Shown here piece after piece: positions 45,046-59,508 of a DNA stretch of 64,000 nt; within the stretch, counting starts at the first letter, position 1, and each line of letters opens with the position of its first letter. The notes below the pieces were generated by a model. That model searched no databases. It was not told the origin of the DNA and saw nothing but the letters and a program-made list of their open reading frames with translations. A program made the translations under genes and the position numbers. Origin of the DNA: Notamacropus eugenii (taxonomy: Eukaryota; Chordata; Mammalia; Diprotodontia; Macropodidae); the NCBI RefSeq assembly GCF_028372415.1, contig NC_092879.1, positions 100,541,828 to 100,605,827 of the forward strand, read 5' to 3'.

Positions 45046-45849
45046 TAAGCAAAGCCCTAGCCCATAGCTTCATCCTTCGGCGTTTCCTACCGCTTTCGGG
45101 AGCCAAGGAAGGAACATCTGTACCTCCCTGGGGTAGGCTCAGCTCCACCTAGGTACCATCCTCCTTGAAGGTTTTGGGCACAGTCCATTCATGAGCATGG
45201 CTGGCAAGATGAGCATGGCAAACGTCTGGCTAGGTCTGCCGAGGTAAATGGGGTGGGGGCTGGTTATTCGAGAGCTGCTTAGACTGAAGGAAGCTGACCC
45301 AGTGGGCCACATGTGATGGACTCTCCAACTGGGTGAGAGTGATTCGATCCCGTTAACTTTTGGACATCCCTCATGCTGGGAAGCCCTCCCTCCTGCCTCC
45401 TTTCCTCTGCTTCCCCAACGGCTGGATTGAAGCTGCTTAACTCCTACCCTCTCTCTAGGCCTGGAATCCCCTCTCCCCGCCCCCCCCCCCCTTGGAGATG
45501 TACGACATTTGTTCCTGGAATTGGGTGGCTTCCCATCACCTTGATCTTTTGGACAGTGCACGGGTTCTGGCTAGGCTGCAGCCTAGACAGGCTCCATGGG
45601 AAGAGAGCAGGCAGAAGCAGCGGCAGAAGCAGCACCACATGATCTGGGAATGAGCTGCCTGAACACACCGGCCAGGACCGGAACAGGGCGGTCGGAGGCC
45701 TAGGACTAAGCTTAGGTCAGGCCGTGGGCAGGGCAGCCGCCTGAAGTTCGAGGCCGAGAGAGGCTAGATGACCAGTGGGACAGAGCGGGCTTCCCCTTCT
45801 CAGCCCAGACCGTCCGTCTGTCTGTCACATCGGTCAGTCAATCGGTCCG

Positions 45850-46480
45850 TCAGTCCCTAGAAAGTCCGGCCCCTATCTTTGCATTTGTTTCCGGGTCGGA
45901 GAAGAAACCTAAGGCATACGGGGGAGCCGATTGGCTGAGTCTCCACGGCTCGCTCCTATTGGTCCATTTCTGCGGGTCCTTTGTGATTGGCCGCTCTAAA
46001 AAGTCACCCGGTTGCCGGGGAGGGGCCGGTTCGATCACCAAGCGTCCTCCAGTTTCTTGGAACGCTCCTCTCCGGCACTGCCCCCGCGCCCCCCAACCCA
46101 TGGAAGGGAGGAAGGGGGAGGGGCTCTCTGCCGTCGGGCTCAGTGGGCCAGGCGCTCCGAAAGGAAGGGGTGGGCGGCCAAGATGGGCAGACACCCGGCG
46201 GGGCGGCAGGGGTCAAGACCAACCATTTATTAAAGAAGTGAATAGAACAGGGAAGAAAGACGAGGGCAAGTCGGGCCGCGAAGGGTAGGGGGCTGATCGA
46301 GACTTCCCCACCCCCACACCGATTTGGAGAGAAGGGTGGAGGACATCCGGACTAGGCTGGAAAAGGGCCGCCGGGGACCGACCTCCGGAGAGTCCGGTCC
46401 CGCACTCCGGGGTGCGGCTTCCAGCCTCCACAGGCTGCGGTGTCAACACGCGGGAAAGGGAGGCAGGGGATGGAGTGAGA
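45850..46480. promoter_or_regulatory. Orphan CpG-rich promoter-like block
   Basis: CpG-rich sequence with three ATTGG (inverted CCAAT) boxes at 45930, 45958 and 45986, each 28 bases from the next, and GC boxes nearby. It lies just beyond and partly over the RAB41 3' end and about 2.1 kb past the PDZD11 polyA site. Neither gene should start here, and I could not find a convincing coding gene reading away from it on either strand. Confidence 0.5.
46226..46231 (-). terminator. RAB41 polyadenylation signal
   Basis: AATAAA on the minus strand about 370 bases after the RAB41 stop. It lies inside the CpG-rich block described separately. Confidence 0.6.
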
Positions 46481-46601
46481 TGAGGGAGGGAGCCTCAGAT
46501 CGGGGAGCAAAACTGGAAGAGCGAGGCCCAAATCTAGTAAAGACGGGGAGGAGTGGGTGGTTGGCTGTCCCAGGAGGAACCAGTGGAGCGGGACTGGGCC
46601 C

Positions 46602-49770
<3,169 letters not shown>

Positions 49771-50044
49771 CGTGACCGGGAGCTCCTCTGAAGGCGGGAC
49801 CCAGGAGACCCCCGCCCGGAACAGCCGTAGCACTCCCCGCAGGTCGACTGGCGACTCAGACCGACAAGAGTTAGGGATGGAATGAACGTTGGGGAGCTCA
49901 GCTGGTGGCCTTGGCCACGCCCCTCGCGGGGGGCCCGGCACGTGCCAGCCTTCGCCTGGAGGGAGGAGTGGACCGGGCCAAGTGTGCGGCCTCCGGGGAA
50001 GAGTAGAAGGCTGGAGTCAGGTGTTTCAGCACCTGCCGATCCCC

Positions 50045-51840
50045 CCCCCCCAGTTTACACCTCTATCCTCTGGTGGGTTCAGCGGGCCCTGCCCCAAACA
50101 TCTTGCGGCGTTCTTCCCCTCTCTGGCCTTGTTTTATCCCTTTGCCCCTGAGGCATTAGGCTTCTGGGTCTCCTAGGGCTGTGTATTGTCCTGGAATTCT
50201 TAGGATACTAACTCGAAAGCTGGAAAGGACCTGAGGGGCCGTCTTGCCTAATCCCTCATTTAACGGAGAAAGCAGGGCCAAGGGCTATTTGGCCAAGGGC
50301 ACATAGCATGACAAGAACCTAAGGTATGAACCCCGGTCTGCCTCCAAATCCTCCAGACTTTGTGCCGCAGAGTTCTGCTCCCTCCGTCTCATCCCTATGT
50401 GGTCTCACTTTCCTCCTCAGCCTCTTGACCGGCTTGCATTGAACGGTCTCTAAGGTTCTAGGCACGCATGCCATGCAACCTGTGAGCCTCCCCCTAAATG
50501 CGCTCAGGCTCTCTCCCCTACACTGGCTAGGGTGGAGGAAGCTGGTCTGCAAGATCTCTGCTTCCTCCGACCAAGGTCGTCTATGGGCCACCAGATCAAC
50601 GCTCTGGAACCCCTAGAGAGGGGACCCGGGAGATGCCAACTCCAAGGGGGAGAGACTTGCTAAGGTCACACAGGTAGGAAATGCTCAAGGGAAGCTTTAC
50701 ACTGGAACCTCTGGACTCCAAGGCCAGGGTCCTTGCCATTATCCGGAGAATCTTAGATTCTCAGTTAGAAGGGATCTCCGAGGCCTGTAAACTCAATGTG
50801 TACTTGGCCAAGAATCCCTTTGACAGTGCTCAAAGCCTTTCCTTGACTATCTCCAACAAAGGGGACCCCACTATCTCCTGAGGCCATCCATTCCACTGGG
50901 GGTGGCTCTCATTGTCAGGAGGTTGATCCTGACCTTGAACCTGAATCTACTCTTCTGAAACTCCTCCCCTCCCCCCCCCCCCCAATCTCCTCCTTGCTGT
51001 GTCCTCTAGGGTTGCCTGTATAGGCCTGGAGGAAGGGTTGCATTGAGCTTTCCTGAACTGGATTCCTTCGGTGGTCCACGTTGCTAGACTTCTCAATGCC
51101 CTACAAGCTTAGAAGTCAGAGCAGACTATCAGAGAGCTAGGTTCCCTTGGTTTGGCTGTACTGGAGGGCAAAGCAGCCAGAGAGCTATGTGTACACTCCC
51201 CCAGCTCTACCCCCAAGCTCTCAGTTCCCAGCTTCGAATGAATTTTCTAATGAAGACTACCTTGATTTCCTACTAAAAATCTGCTGTTCCCCTCTACGTA
51301 CTTGTCATTCCTAGTTACCATCAAAACTAAAGAGCCATCAACATCCATTTTGCCAAAACATCTTCAACCAAGTATTTCAAGGGGAGACTTCAGCAGATTT
51401 CCGCAGAGATCATGGACTGACTCACAGACTTAGGGCTAGAATGGGTGGACCTGAGTAGTCTTCTAGTGCAATCCCTGCATATGGAGAAACTGGCCCAGAT
51501 TGCCGAAGGGGCTTGGCTCCTGTGACACAAGATTCGCATCTAGCCCTCAGACTGACAAAGAAGGCCCTGGACATTCTGTTCAGAGGGTGCTCTTTGATCA
51601 TCTGAAGAGAAGACCTAGGGCTCCTAGCCAAGCACAAGCTTCCAGGCCATTCATTGGGCCACAGTCCAGCTTATTCCCCTGTCCACCCACCCAACTAATA
51701 GCTAAGCCCAGCTAATGGCTTCACTGTGTCTTTTTTTCCTCCTTGACCAGTCAATGGTGAATCCAGGAATGTGGACCTCCAGTGATACGTGGGCACTCCC
51801 TACCCATCTTGGAAGAAGAAACACACTCACTACAAGGCAG
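50045..51840. other. Intergenic between RAB41 and ARR3
   Basis: Holds diverged MIR-type pieces (around 50.2-50.36, 50.6-50.75 and 51.4-51.55 kb) and a 13-C tract at 50971-50983. No gene seen. RAB41 starts and ARR3 ends here, so both neighbours read the same way. Confidence 0.55.
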
Positions 51841-51845
51841 TGTAC

Positions 51846-51851
51846 TTTATT
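51846..51851 (-). terminator. ARR3 polyadenylation signal
   Basis: AATAAA on the minus strand 64 bases after the stop codon, giving a very short 3' UTR. Confidence 0.75.
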
Positions 51852-51914
51852 TAGGCCTTCCTCAGTTTTAGGAGCCCAAGGGGCTACTCCAGGGCCCAGG
51901 CTCAACAGATCTAC

Positions 51915-52020
51915 TCAGTTGTCCTCAGCCCCCGAGGCAGTGGCGGTGGCCTCTTCCTCAGTCTCATCTGTCTCCTTTGGCCACTGCTGAGCAAAGTCTT
52001 CAATGACAATATCCTCACTT
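51915..52020 (-). CDS. ARR3: ARR3 last exon: residues 362-396 and stop
   Basis: Acceptor tctctag; reads [20 protein letters not shown], an acidic run, then AEDN and TGA at 51917-51915. IVIEDF corresponds to the arrestin tail strand (human IVIEEF) that docks on the N-lobe in the basal state. Confidence 0.95.
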
Positions 52021-55000
52021 CTAGAGAAGCAGCAAAGGAATGAGGAAGAAAGGAGGACCCATATCTACACTGAAGCCCTACTTCTCATCTCCTAGCCTGG
52101 ACCCCTTCCTCTCCTTCCCTCCCCCTTTCCCCTTCCCCCTCCCCCTCCCCCTTTCCCTTTCCCTTCCCTTTCCCCTTCCCCTCTCCCTTTCCCTCCCCCT
52201 TCCCCTTCCCTTTCCCCTTCCCCTTCCCCTTCCCCCTCCTCCTCCCCCTTTCCCTCCCCCTTCCTCTTCCTCTTTCATTTCCCCTTCCCCTTCCCTCATC
52301 TGTCCTCCAACTATCTGGACGACAGCCCATTCATTGCCTTTCCTCTGAGAGACCCCTGTCCTCCTCTTCCTGACTCTCTTGCATCCCCACCCCCAGGTCC
52401 TTGTCTTCTCAAAGGCAGAGAGAAGCAGGCAAATGGCAGAAAATCACATGAAAGGCATTGCTTTAGGTATGGGCCCTAGCATTGGAAGACCTTTCCAACA
52501 TTATCATGCTGAAAAAAATCTCCTCCATAAAACATTCGGACCACCCTTCAGACAGAGAAGGGGACAGAGGGCAGGCATTTCCAAAGACCAGCCCCTCCCC
52601 CCCCTTGGTACCTGGTGACATCTGCAGCCCAGGGGAGAGCACAGGATTGAAGTCATGGGGTCCTAGAGCTAGAGCTGACAGGTGCTTCAGGCAACAGCTA
52701 GGCCAGCTCTCTCACTTGACAGGGGAGCTAGCTGAGGAGGGTTAGGGAGGTTCCCCAGGGGACTTCCCCCCTGGGAAAGGGGACTGTGACTTGCCCAAGA
52801 TCACACAAGTAGTAAACGTGAACTCAAGTCGTTTCACTCTGGAGCTAGAGCTTTCTTGAGAGGTCATTTTCATTTGACAGAGGAGGAAAGCAAGGTACAG
52901 AAATGATGAGGGCTTTGCCCAACGCCACCCAGGGAGTAATTGAGCCAAGATTCGAAGTCAGAGCCTCTGACTCCCAGATTCCAGGTGGCCAAATCCTAGG
53001 AAGGTGTGCTTGCTCAACAGCATACTATCCTTCCAACATATTACCCACAGCCACTCAGAGCCCCCTCTGCCCCACTTCCAGCTCCCAATCCTGAGTTGGT
53101 CTCTATCAGGGCAACCTAGTTCTCCACACCTAGTCAGAAGTGTTTCTGCCAGGTTCCCCAGGGTCACTTACCAGAAGATGGCTTAGGATGCATCAGGCTC
53201 AAAGGAAGCATCACGCTGATGTCACTGCCAAGATGCCCCCGACGTAGTCATTGACTTCCCCGACCTTACTTGCCCCCTAAACCTGACCCCTCAGGAGATC
53301 CCCCGCTTGCTCCTCTGAGCCTTATCCCCTCCCCAGGCAGCCCTTCCTCCTTCTCACCTGGATGTCAGATCTCCTAGGATGCTGAGGACAGAAGGATGCC
53401 CAGGGTTAGCAGGCAGGCAAAGAAATACAGTACCTAACCTTCTTGGAAGGGAGCAGGTTTAGAATAACTCCTGCCAGGAGACCTTCCCATTAGGGAATGA
53501 CAACGAAGAGGGAAAGGGGACTTGCCCACTGAGCAGACTGGCATGACTACATGTGTGTGTGTGTGGGGGGGGGGAATGAAGATGGGTGGAGGGCTTGCCT
53601 TGAGAGGGAGTGGGAAGAAAGGCCCCTGAATAAACAGGGCCAGCAGTAGGGTGAGGGCTCTGTTCTCTGCTTCACTCCACCCCGCACTGGGACCTTCACT
53701 CACCCTCCACGAGACGCTACTATGCTGATCCTGACTTGGTAGGACACTAGGATCCCCAGAGCCTCTTTGTCTGTGCCAGGCTGCAGGCTGAGAAGAGCGG
53801 TTTTATTGTTTCAGAGGGGAGTGTCACCAAATCCTGTTCTTTTTCCTTTAAATTGCCCCCTCTCCATTCTGCTTGGTATTGCCCCCCTCTCCATCTTTAT
53901 AACCTTGAGGCTTACCTAGAAGAGACCTAGAAGGACCCTCCCTGACCTCAGTCCAACACCACACAAGCAGTAAATGTGTCATGAGCAGGATTCGAACCCA
54001 AGTTCTCTTAGGTAGAGCTGTTGTGCTTTCCAGCACACTGGGAGGCCTCTCTTAACATGGTCCTCCTAGACCCAAGTCCAGGTTCCTCCACCTGGCATTC
54101 AGGGCCCTCCCCAGTCTGGCCCCATACCGTGCTTGGAAAGACAGAGCTGGAAGACTTGAGAAGGCAGCCAGGCCTGCTCCTTCAATTTACAGAGGTCAAG
54201 AGAGGGCCAGGGACCTGCTAAAGGTAAAACTGCTACCAAGTAGCACAGCTGGAGTGAGAATTTGGGAAGGGCCAGCTCTTGTCACTTGACTATTCCTCAA
54301 CTTGCCTGGGAAATGGGAGCATTCCAATCTAGCTCTCCAGCAAGACTACAAATGTCCTGAGGGCAGAACTTAGTTGCAATCCCTGATTGAAGGAGACTAC
54401 AGAAAGCTGTGTGACTTTAGGCAAGTAACTTTCCCTCCTTGGGTCTCAATTTCATTATCTATAAAATGACAGAGTTGAACTAGAAGTTCTCTGAGGTCTC
54501 TTCTGGATTAAGATCTCAGATCCTTTGACTTCTGATGTTCTAGAATATTCACATTCAACTCAGCAAATACTTCTTTCTTGCCTACTATGTGCAAGTTCCT
54601 TTGCTGAGCCCTCGGATTCTCGGCTTGTGGACTGAGTAAAGGTAAAGGCATGAAGGTAGAGACGGGGAGTTGAAGTCAGAGGACTAGGGCACCCTGTGCC
54701 AGCTTGGCTTGAACCCTTCCAGTGGCTGGTGCTACTTGTGTTCATGGTACTTCAGCCCACTCTGCTGTCATCTTGCTTTTCATTCGCTTTCTCTCCTTTC
54801 ATCCCCCCTCTTCCATCCTTCTTTCCTCTTCTACCCTTCCACTCTATTCCTTCCTCTTCCCTGGTGCCCCTTGATGGGTGCCCTTGGGGGATTGCACTAG
54901 CTGCTAACGGCCTGCAGGGGTAGGGGAGCTGTGGAGCCCTGACTCCGGTCCACTTGGGTTCTGTGTGTACATGAATAGCTCACTGGATGTCAGTTTGGAA

Positions 55001-58000
55001 GGGGAGGTCCAGAGATGGGGAGGGAGTAGGGCCATCCTCACATGGTACTGGAGGCCAAATTGGTGTCTTCATGCTTCAGTTTGCCATCCAAGGCCAGGCC
55101 CTGTTTCTGACGGTTGTCCACCAGGGTTGGAGTTACCGTGAAGCTCTTGGAGAAGGTGGAATTGGCAGCTACGGTGTCTCTGTTGGAGAAAGGCAAACAA
55201 GGACCAACTTAGCAGAGTCTGGTTCTAGTCACTCAGTGGACAACCTGGACAAGTGACTTCTCCTTTCTGGGCCTCAGTTTACTTTTCTGTGATGTTGTTG
55301 TGAAAGCCTGTCTACATGATTGCCATCTTCACAAGGATCCTGAGGTAGGCACCTGCCCACTTTGTTGTTCAGTCATTTCAGTTGTGTCAGATTCTTTGTG
55401 ATTCATTTGGGGTTTCCTTAGCCAAGATACTGGAGTGGTTTGCCATTTCTTTCACTAGCCCATTTTACAGATGAGGAAACTGAGGCAAACAGAGTGAAGT
55501 GACTTGCTCAGGATCACACAGCTGGTAAGTGTCTGAGGCCAGATTTGAACTGAGGAAGATGAGTCTTCCTGATTCCAGGCCCAGCATTCTATCCACTTTG
55601 ACACCCAGGCCCACTTTACACATGAGGAAACTGAGACTCGGAGAGGAGCAGTGACTTGCCCAAGGTCACACAGTTAACCTGTGATAGAGGGGTAAGCAAA
55701 CCTAGATCTTTCCTGACTCCAAGTTCACCCCTCTTTCCCTTACGTCGAATGTCCTCCTCCCCCAATGTTAATGTAAGATTCTATTATGATTTTGAATGAT
55801 TCCAGAAGACTCCTAGGTAATCTTCAGAGTTGTCAAGTGTGAGTTAAGAGGTGGGAGCAGATGGGGAGAGACCCCTTGGCCTCTTCCCCTCCCTCCCACC
55901 TCAGAGGGCCAGGACATCTGTAAAAATGAGGGGATTGGATTGGACAACCTCTCAAGTTGACGAGTCAGAGATCTTCCTCCCCTTCACTGACTTCCCTCAA
56001 GGTACAGTTTGCCTCAGCCCCTATCCTCCCTCTTAGCCTCCAGCCCTTCACCACCATCCCCCCCCCCCCCCACCTTGGTCCTCTGTCTTCAATAGAGGTT
56101 CTCACCCAAACTCTGCAGTAAATACAGTCTTGGTGTACTTGTCTCCAGAGTACAGGACAACTTCAACAATCTGGTCAACTGCACATCACCGCCACAGCCA
56201 GAAACAGAACATAACCATAAAAACAATGCCCCTCATCCCCTTCCAGCACCCTGCCCAAGGATACCTATGAGCAGAAGTCATGGGCAAAGCTCACCTGACA
56301 CCTTGATTTTCTTGACGAGCTTGCTGGTGCCATTGTGGATGGCGACGTGGATAGCAATGGGGTCCCCATGGTAGTGAACCTGCAGTGGGGATGGGGTGCA
56401 GTCCATCACCAGGCAGGTGGGGAACCCGGAGAAATTCCTTCCTTTGGGGTATGAACCCCACTCCCAATCCCAGTACCCTTTGGGCCACAGACCTCCTTGT
56501 CCATCCAAGCTTCAAGCTTTAGGGGGTGGTCGGACAGAAGGAAGTGACGGGTGCTCTCAGCTCGGGGCATGGGGCCTAGGTCCAGGGGGGCAAACTGCAC
56601 CTTCCGAATGATCAGCCGAACAGAGTTCCTGGGGGAGAGTGAATTCTGTCAATGAGACCCTTTCCCTGCCCCCTGCCAACCCGTTCCTTTTTGCTTCTCT
56701 CTGTGTACAGAGGGCTACTCTGACACCCTTATTCTCTTATAATGTGCCTCCCAGTCTAAACCTCCAGAGGGTCGAAGGACAGTCAGAAGAGAAGGAGGAG
56801 CAAGGCTGTAGTGGCAGGGGAAGCCTTGGGACAGAGGAGGTGGGCCTGTTTCCTGGCTATGTATTAGGAGTGGGGAGGGAAATGAGCCAATGAGTTGTCA
56901 TTTACTGCCTGTTCGATCTTTGGCAAATGCCATCTCCTCCCTGGGCCTCAGTTTATCCCTCTGTAAAAGGCAGGGGATTGGTCTAGATGACCTTGAAGGG
57001 TCCTTCCAGCTCTAAGTCCAGGGTCCTCTAAGCCAGTACCTCTTGTGGATTTTCTCCTCTAGATTCTCAGCATAGAAACTCTTCACTTCATAGTCCACTC
57101 CACATGCCTGCAGTGGATGGGGAAGGAGAACAAAGACATCTGTCCCGGATGTGAGGCCACAGGGCTGATGGACCAAGTCTTGACCCTCAGCTTCCTTGGG
57201 TTGGTCCCCCCAACTCTCTTCATTGGTCTCTTCCACTTTCTCCTACTGCCCCACTGGCCTGTTCCCCCAGGGAAGCAGGATCTCACCTTTTCAGCATCCT
57301 CGGGCCCAGGCTGCAGGGTCACTGAACAAGGCAGATTGGTGGGCAGCTGTCAAAGGGAGGGGGATATCAGAAGGAGGTCAGCAGACAGGAAGGTCAGGGC
57401 CTTTCTCCTACTTCCCCTACTCTCTGTGCTCCCCCCCCCCCCAATGCCCAGTTCTGTCCTCCAGGGCTTGGGGCTCACCTGGAAGGTAAAGGGATGGGCA
57501 CTGTCACCCAGCTTTTGCAGCAGGCATTCTTGAAGGCTTGTGAGGGGCAATGGGGCTTGGGTGGGCTCTTTGGGGAAAACTTGCAGGGCCTGCACATAGA
57601 GGTCTTTTCGGAATGTCAGACCGATCACGTCCAGATCATCCCGGCCATAACGGAAGGCACAAGTCAGCACCACAAAGACTGCGGGGAAATGAGGAGGTAC
57701 TGACATGGGGGCTGGGATGGGCTGGCCCTGAACAGGGCCCTGAATAAGCCCCACAGATGCAATCCAAAGGTAGCATGGCAGAGGGTTGGATTGGAGGCAG
57801 GGCTCAATGGGCTCATATCCTGCTTCTTATACTCACTAGCTAATCTCTTTGGGCTTCAGGTAACTCTCTGTGACTCTGTTTTAGGTAAGTACTGGTAGAG
57901 GGAGCTTCCAAACCAACAAAATCCCAGGTCCTTGGTGGTGTGACAGTATACTGCTGAGGCCTCATCCTTCTGCTGGCCTGTAAGCTCCCTGAAGACAGGG

Positions 58001-59468
58001 ACTTCAGGATTTTTGTCTTTGTAGCTCCAGCACCTAGGACAGTGCCTGGTGCTTTATTTTAGTCAGTGTGCAATACGTGCTTATCAAATGACTGAGTGAA
58101 TGTAAGAATAGAGCCCAAGTGAAGGAGGGGCAGAAAGGAGGACAGACAAGAGGGAGCCTCAATAGACTGGGGGGTGGGGAGATGAACAGCAAGGGTAACT
58201 AAGTGGTGCGATAGAGCACAGGGCCCAGAGTCAGGATGACCTGAATTCAAATCTGGCTCCAGACACTTAATAGCCATGTGACCCGGGGCAGGTCACTTCC
58301 CCCTGTTTGCCTCAGCTTCCTCATCTTTAAAATGAACTAGAGAAGGAAGCGGCAAACCCTTCCAGTATCTTTGCCAAGAAAACCCCAAGTGGGGTCACCA
58401 AGAGTCAAACGCAACAAAGATGACGTTAGGGTGCACAGGAGCCCTGGTCAGAAGGTGTCACCGTCCTTGGAAATGCTTATTGTTTGGTAGTGAAACTTTC
58501 CTTTCTGCCTTCAAAACAACTTGTCCACTTCTTTTTTTCAAGCTTGAAAGTTTATTTTCCAAAGAAATGTTCATTCTGGGAGGATCATTCTGAAGGCTTT
58601 GAGCTTTTCAACTTGGGAAACTCATTTAGCTTACAAGCGTGTTTGATGTGTCAAAGCTCTCCGATTGTCAGAGGCCTTTGAAGCCAATCCCCTCATTTTA
58701 CAGAGGATGGAATGGAGGTAACACAGAGAGGCCTAGCAAGGGCAGAGCAGAGGCTCAGAAGTCCAGGCTCCTGACCCCCAGAACACTAGGCTCTCTCTGA
58801 CCTCTCAGAGACACTTGAGCTGCCTCAGCTTACTGTGGCTAAAAGCTTCATTTAAAACCAGCTTTTAACTCATGAGTGATTTTCCAAATCGAGTCCATTT
58901 AGGAGGGTTAATATAGGAACCCAAAAACACCCCCCCCCCCAGGGGAAAGCCCCTAATTGCAATTCTTAGTACTGATCTGTCCGTGTCATTTCTTTAGCTG
59001 CCTCATCCATGAGGTTAAGTGCCTGGGCTTGGGGGCTTGTGGGCCTTTCTTATCTTGATTCCTGAATTGCTCTGGGACCCCCAGCTCCTCCTCTTCTCTT
59101 AGTGACTGGATCTCTTCTACTTGGGATGGGTTACTGACATTGGTTGGCGGGGTGAGACTCTGTAATGGCATCGGGACATTTTCTCTTTCTACCTAATTAC
59201 TTTAGGACCTGGAGAAGAACAGCGTAGTTTCCCCATCCCAGACTCGAAAGATACAGACTCAAGAAAGATAGAAAGACACATACACAGAGCATAGGTGGGC
59301 TCTCTCTGTCTGGCTTTCTATCTTTGTCTCTGTGTTTGTCTCTCTGTCTGTCTCTGTTTCTGTCTCTCTCCATCTCTCTGTCTCTGTTTCTCTCTGTCTC
59401 TGTCTGTCTCTGGCTCTCTGCCTCTTTCTCTCTCTCTGTATCTGTGTCTCTCTCTTTCTCTCTTACAT

Positions 59469-59508
<40 letters not shown>

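Noticed and set aside
45139-45561. 140-codon minus-strand open frame
   Set aside because: No recognisable domain, no good splice or start context, and partly GC-bias driven. Left as part of the gene-poor interval.
52078-52348. Open frames in the polypyrimidine tract
   Set aside because: Low-complexity translation of a simple repeat.
58986-59171. 61-codon minus-strand frame with a Glu/Lys-rich end in an ARR3 intron
   Set aside because: Considered as an extra ARR3 exon, but the flanking exons already join in phase and it has no arrestin similarity.
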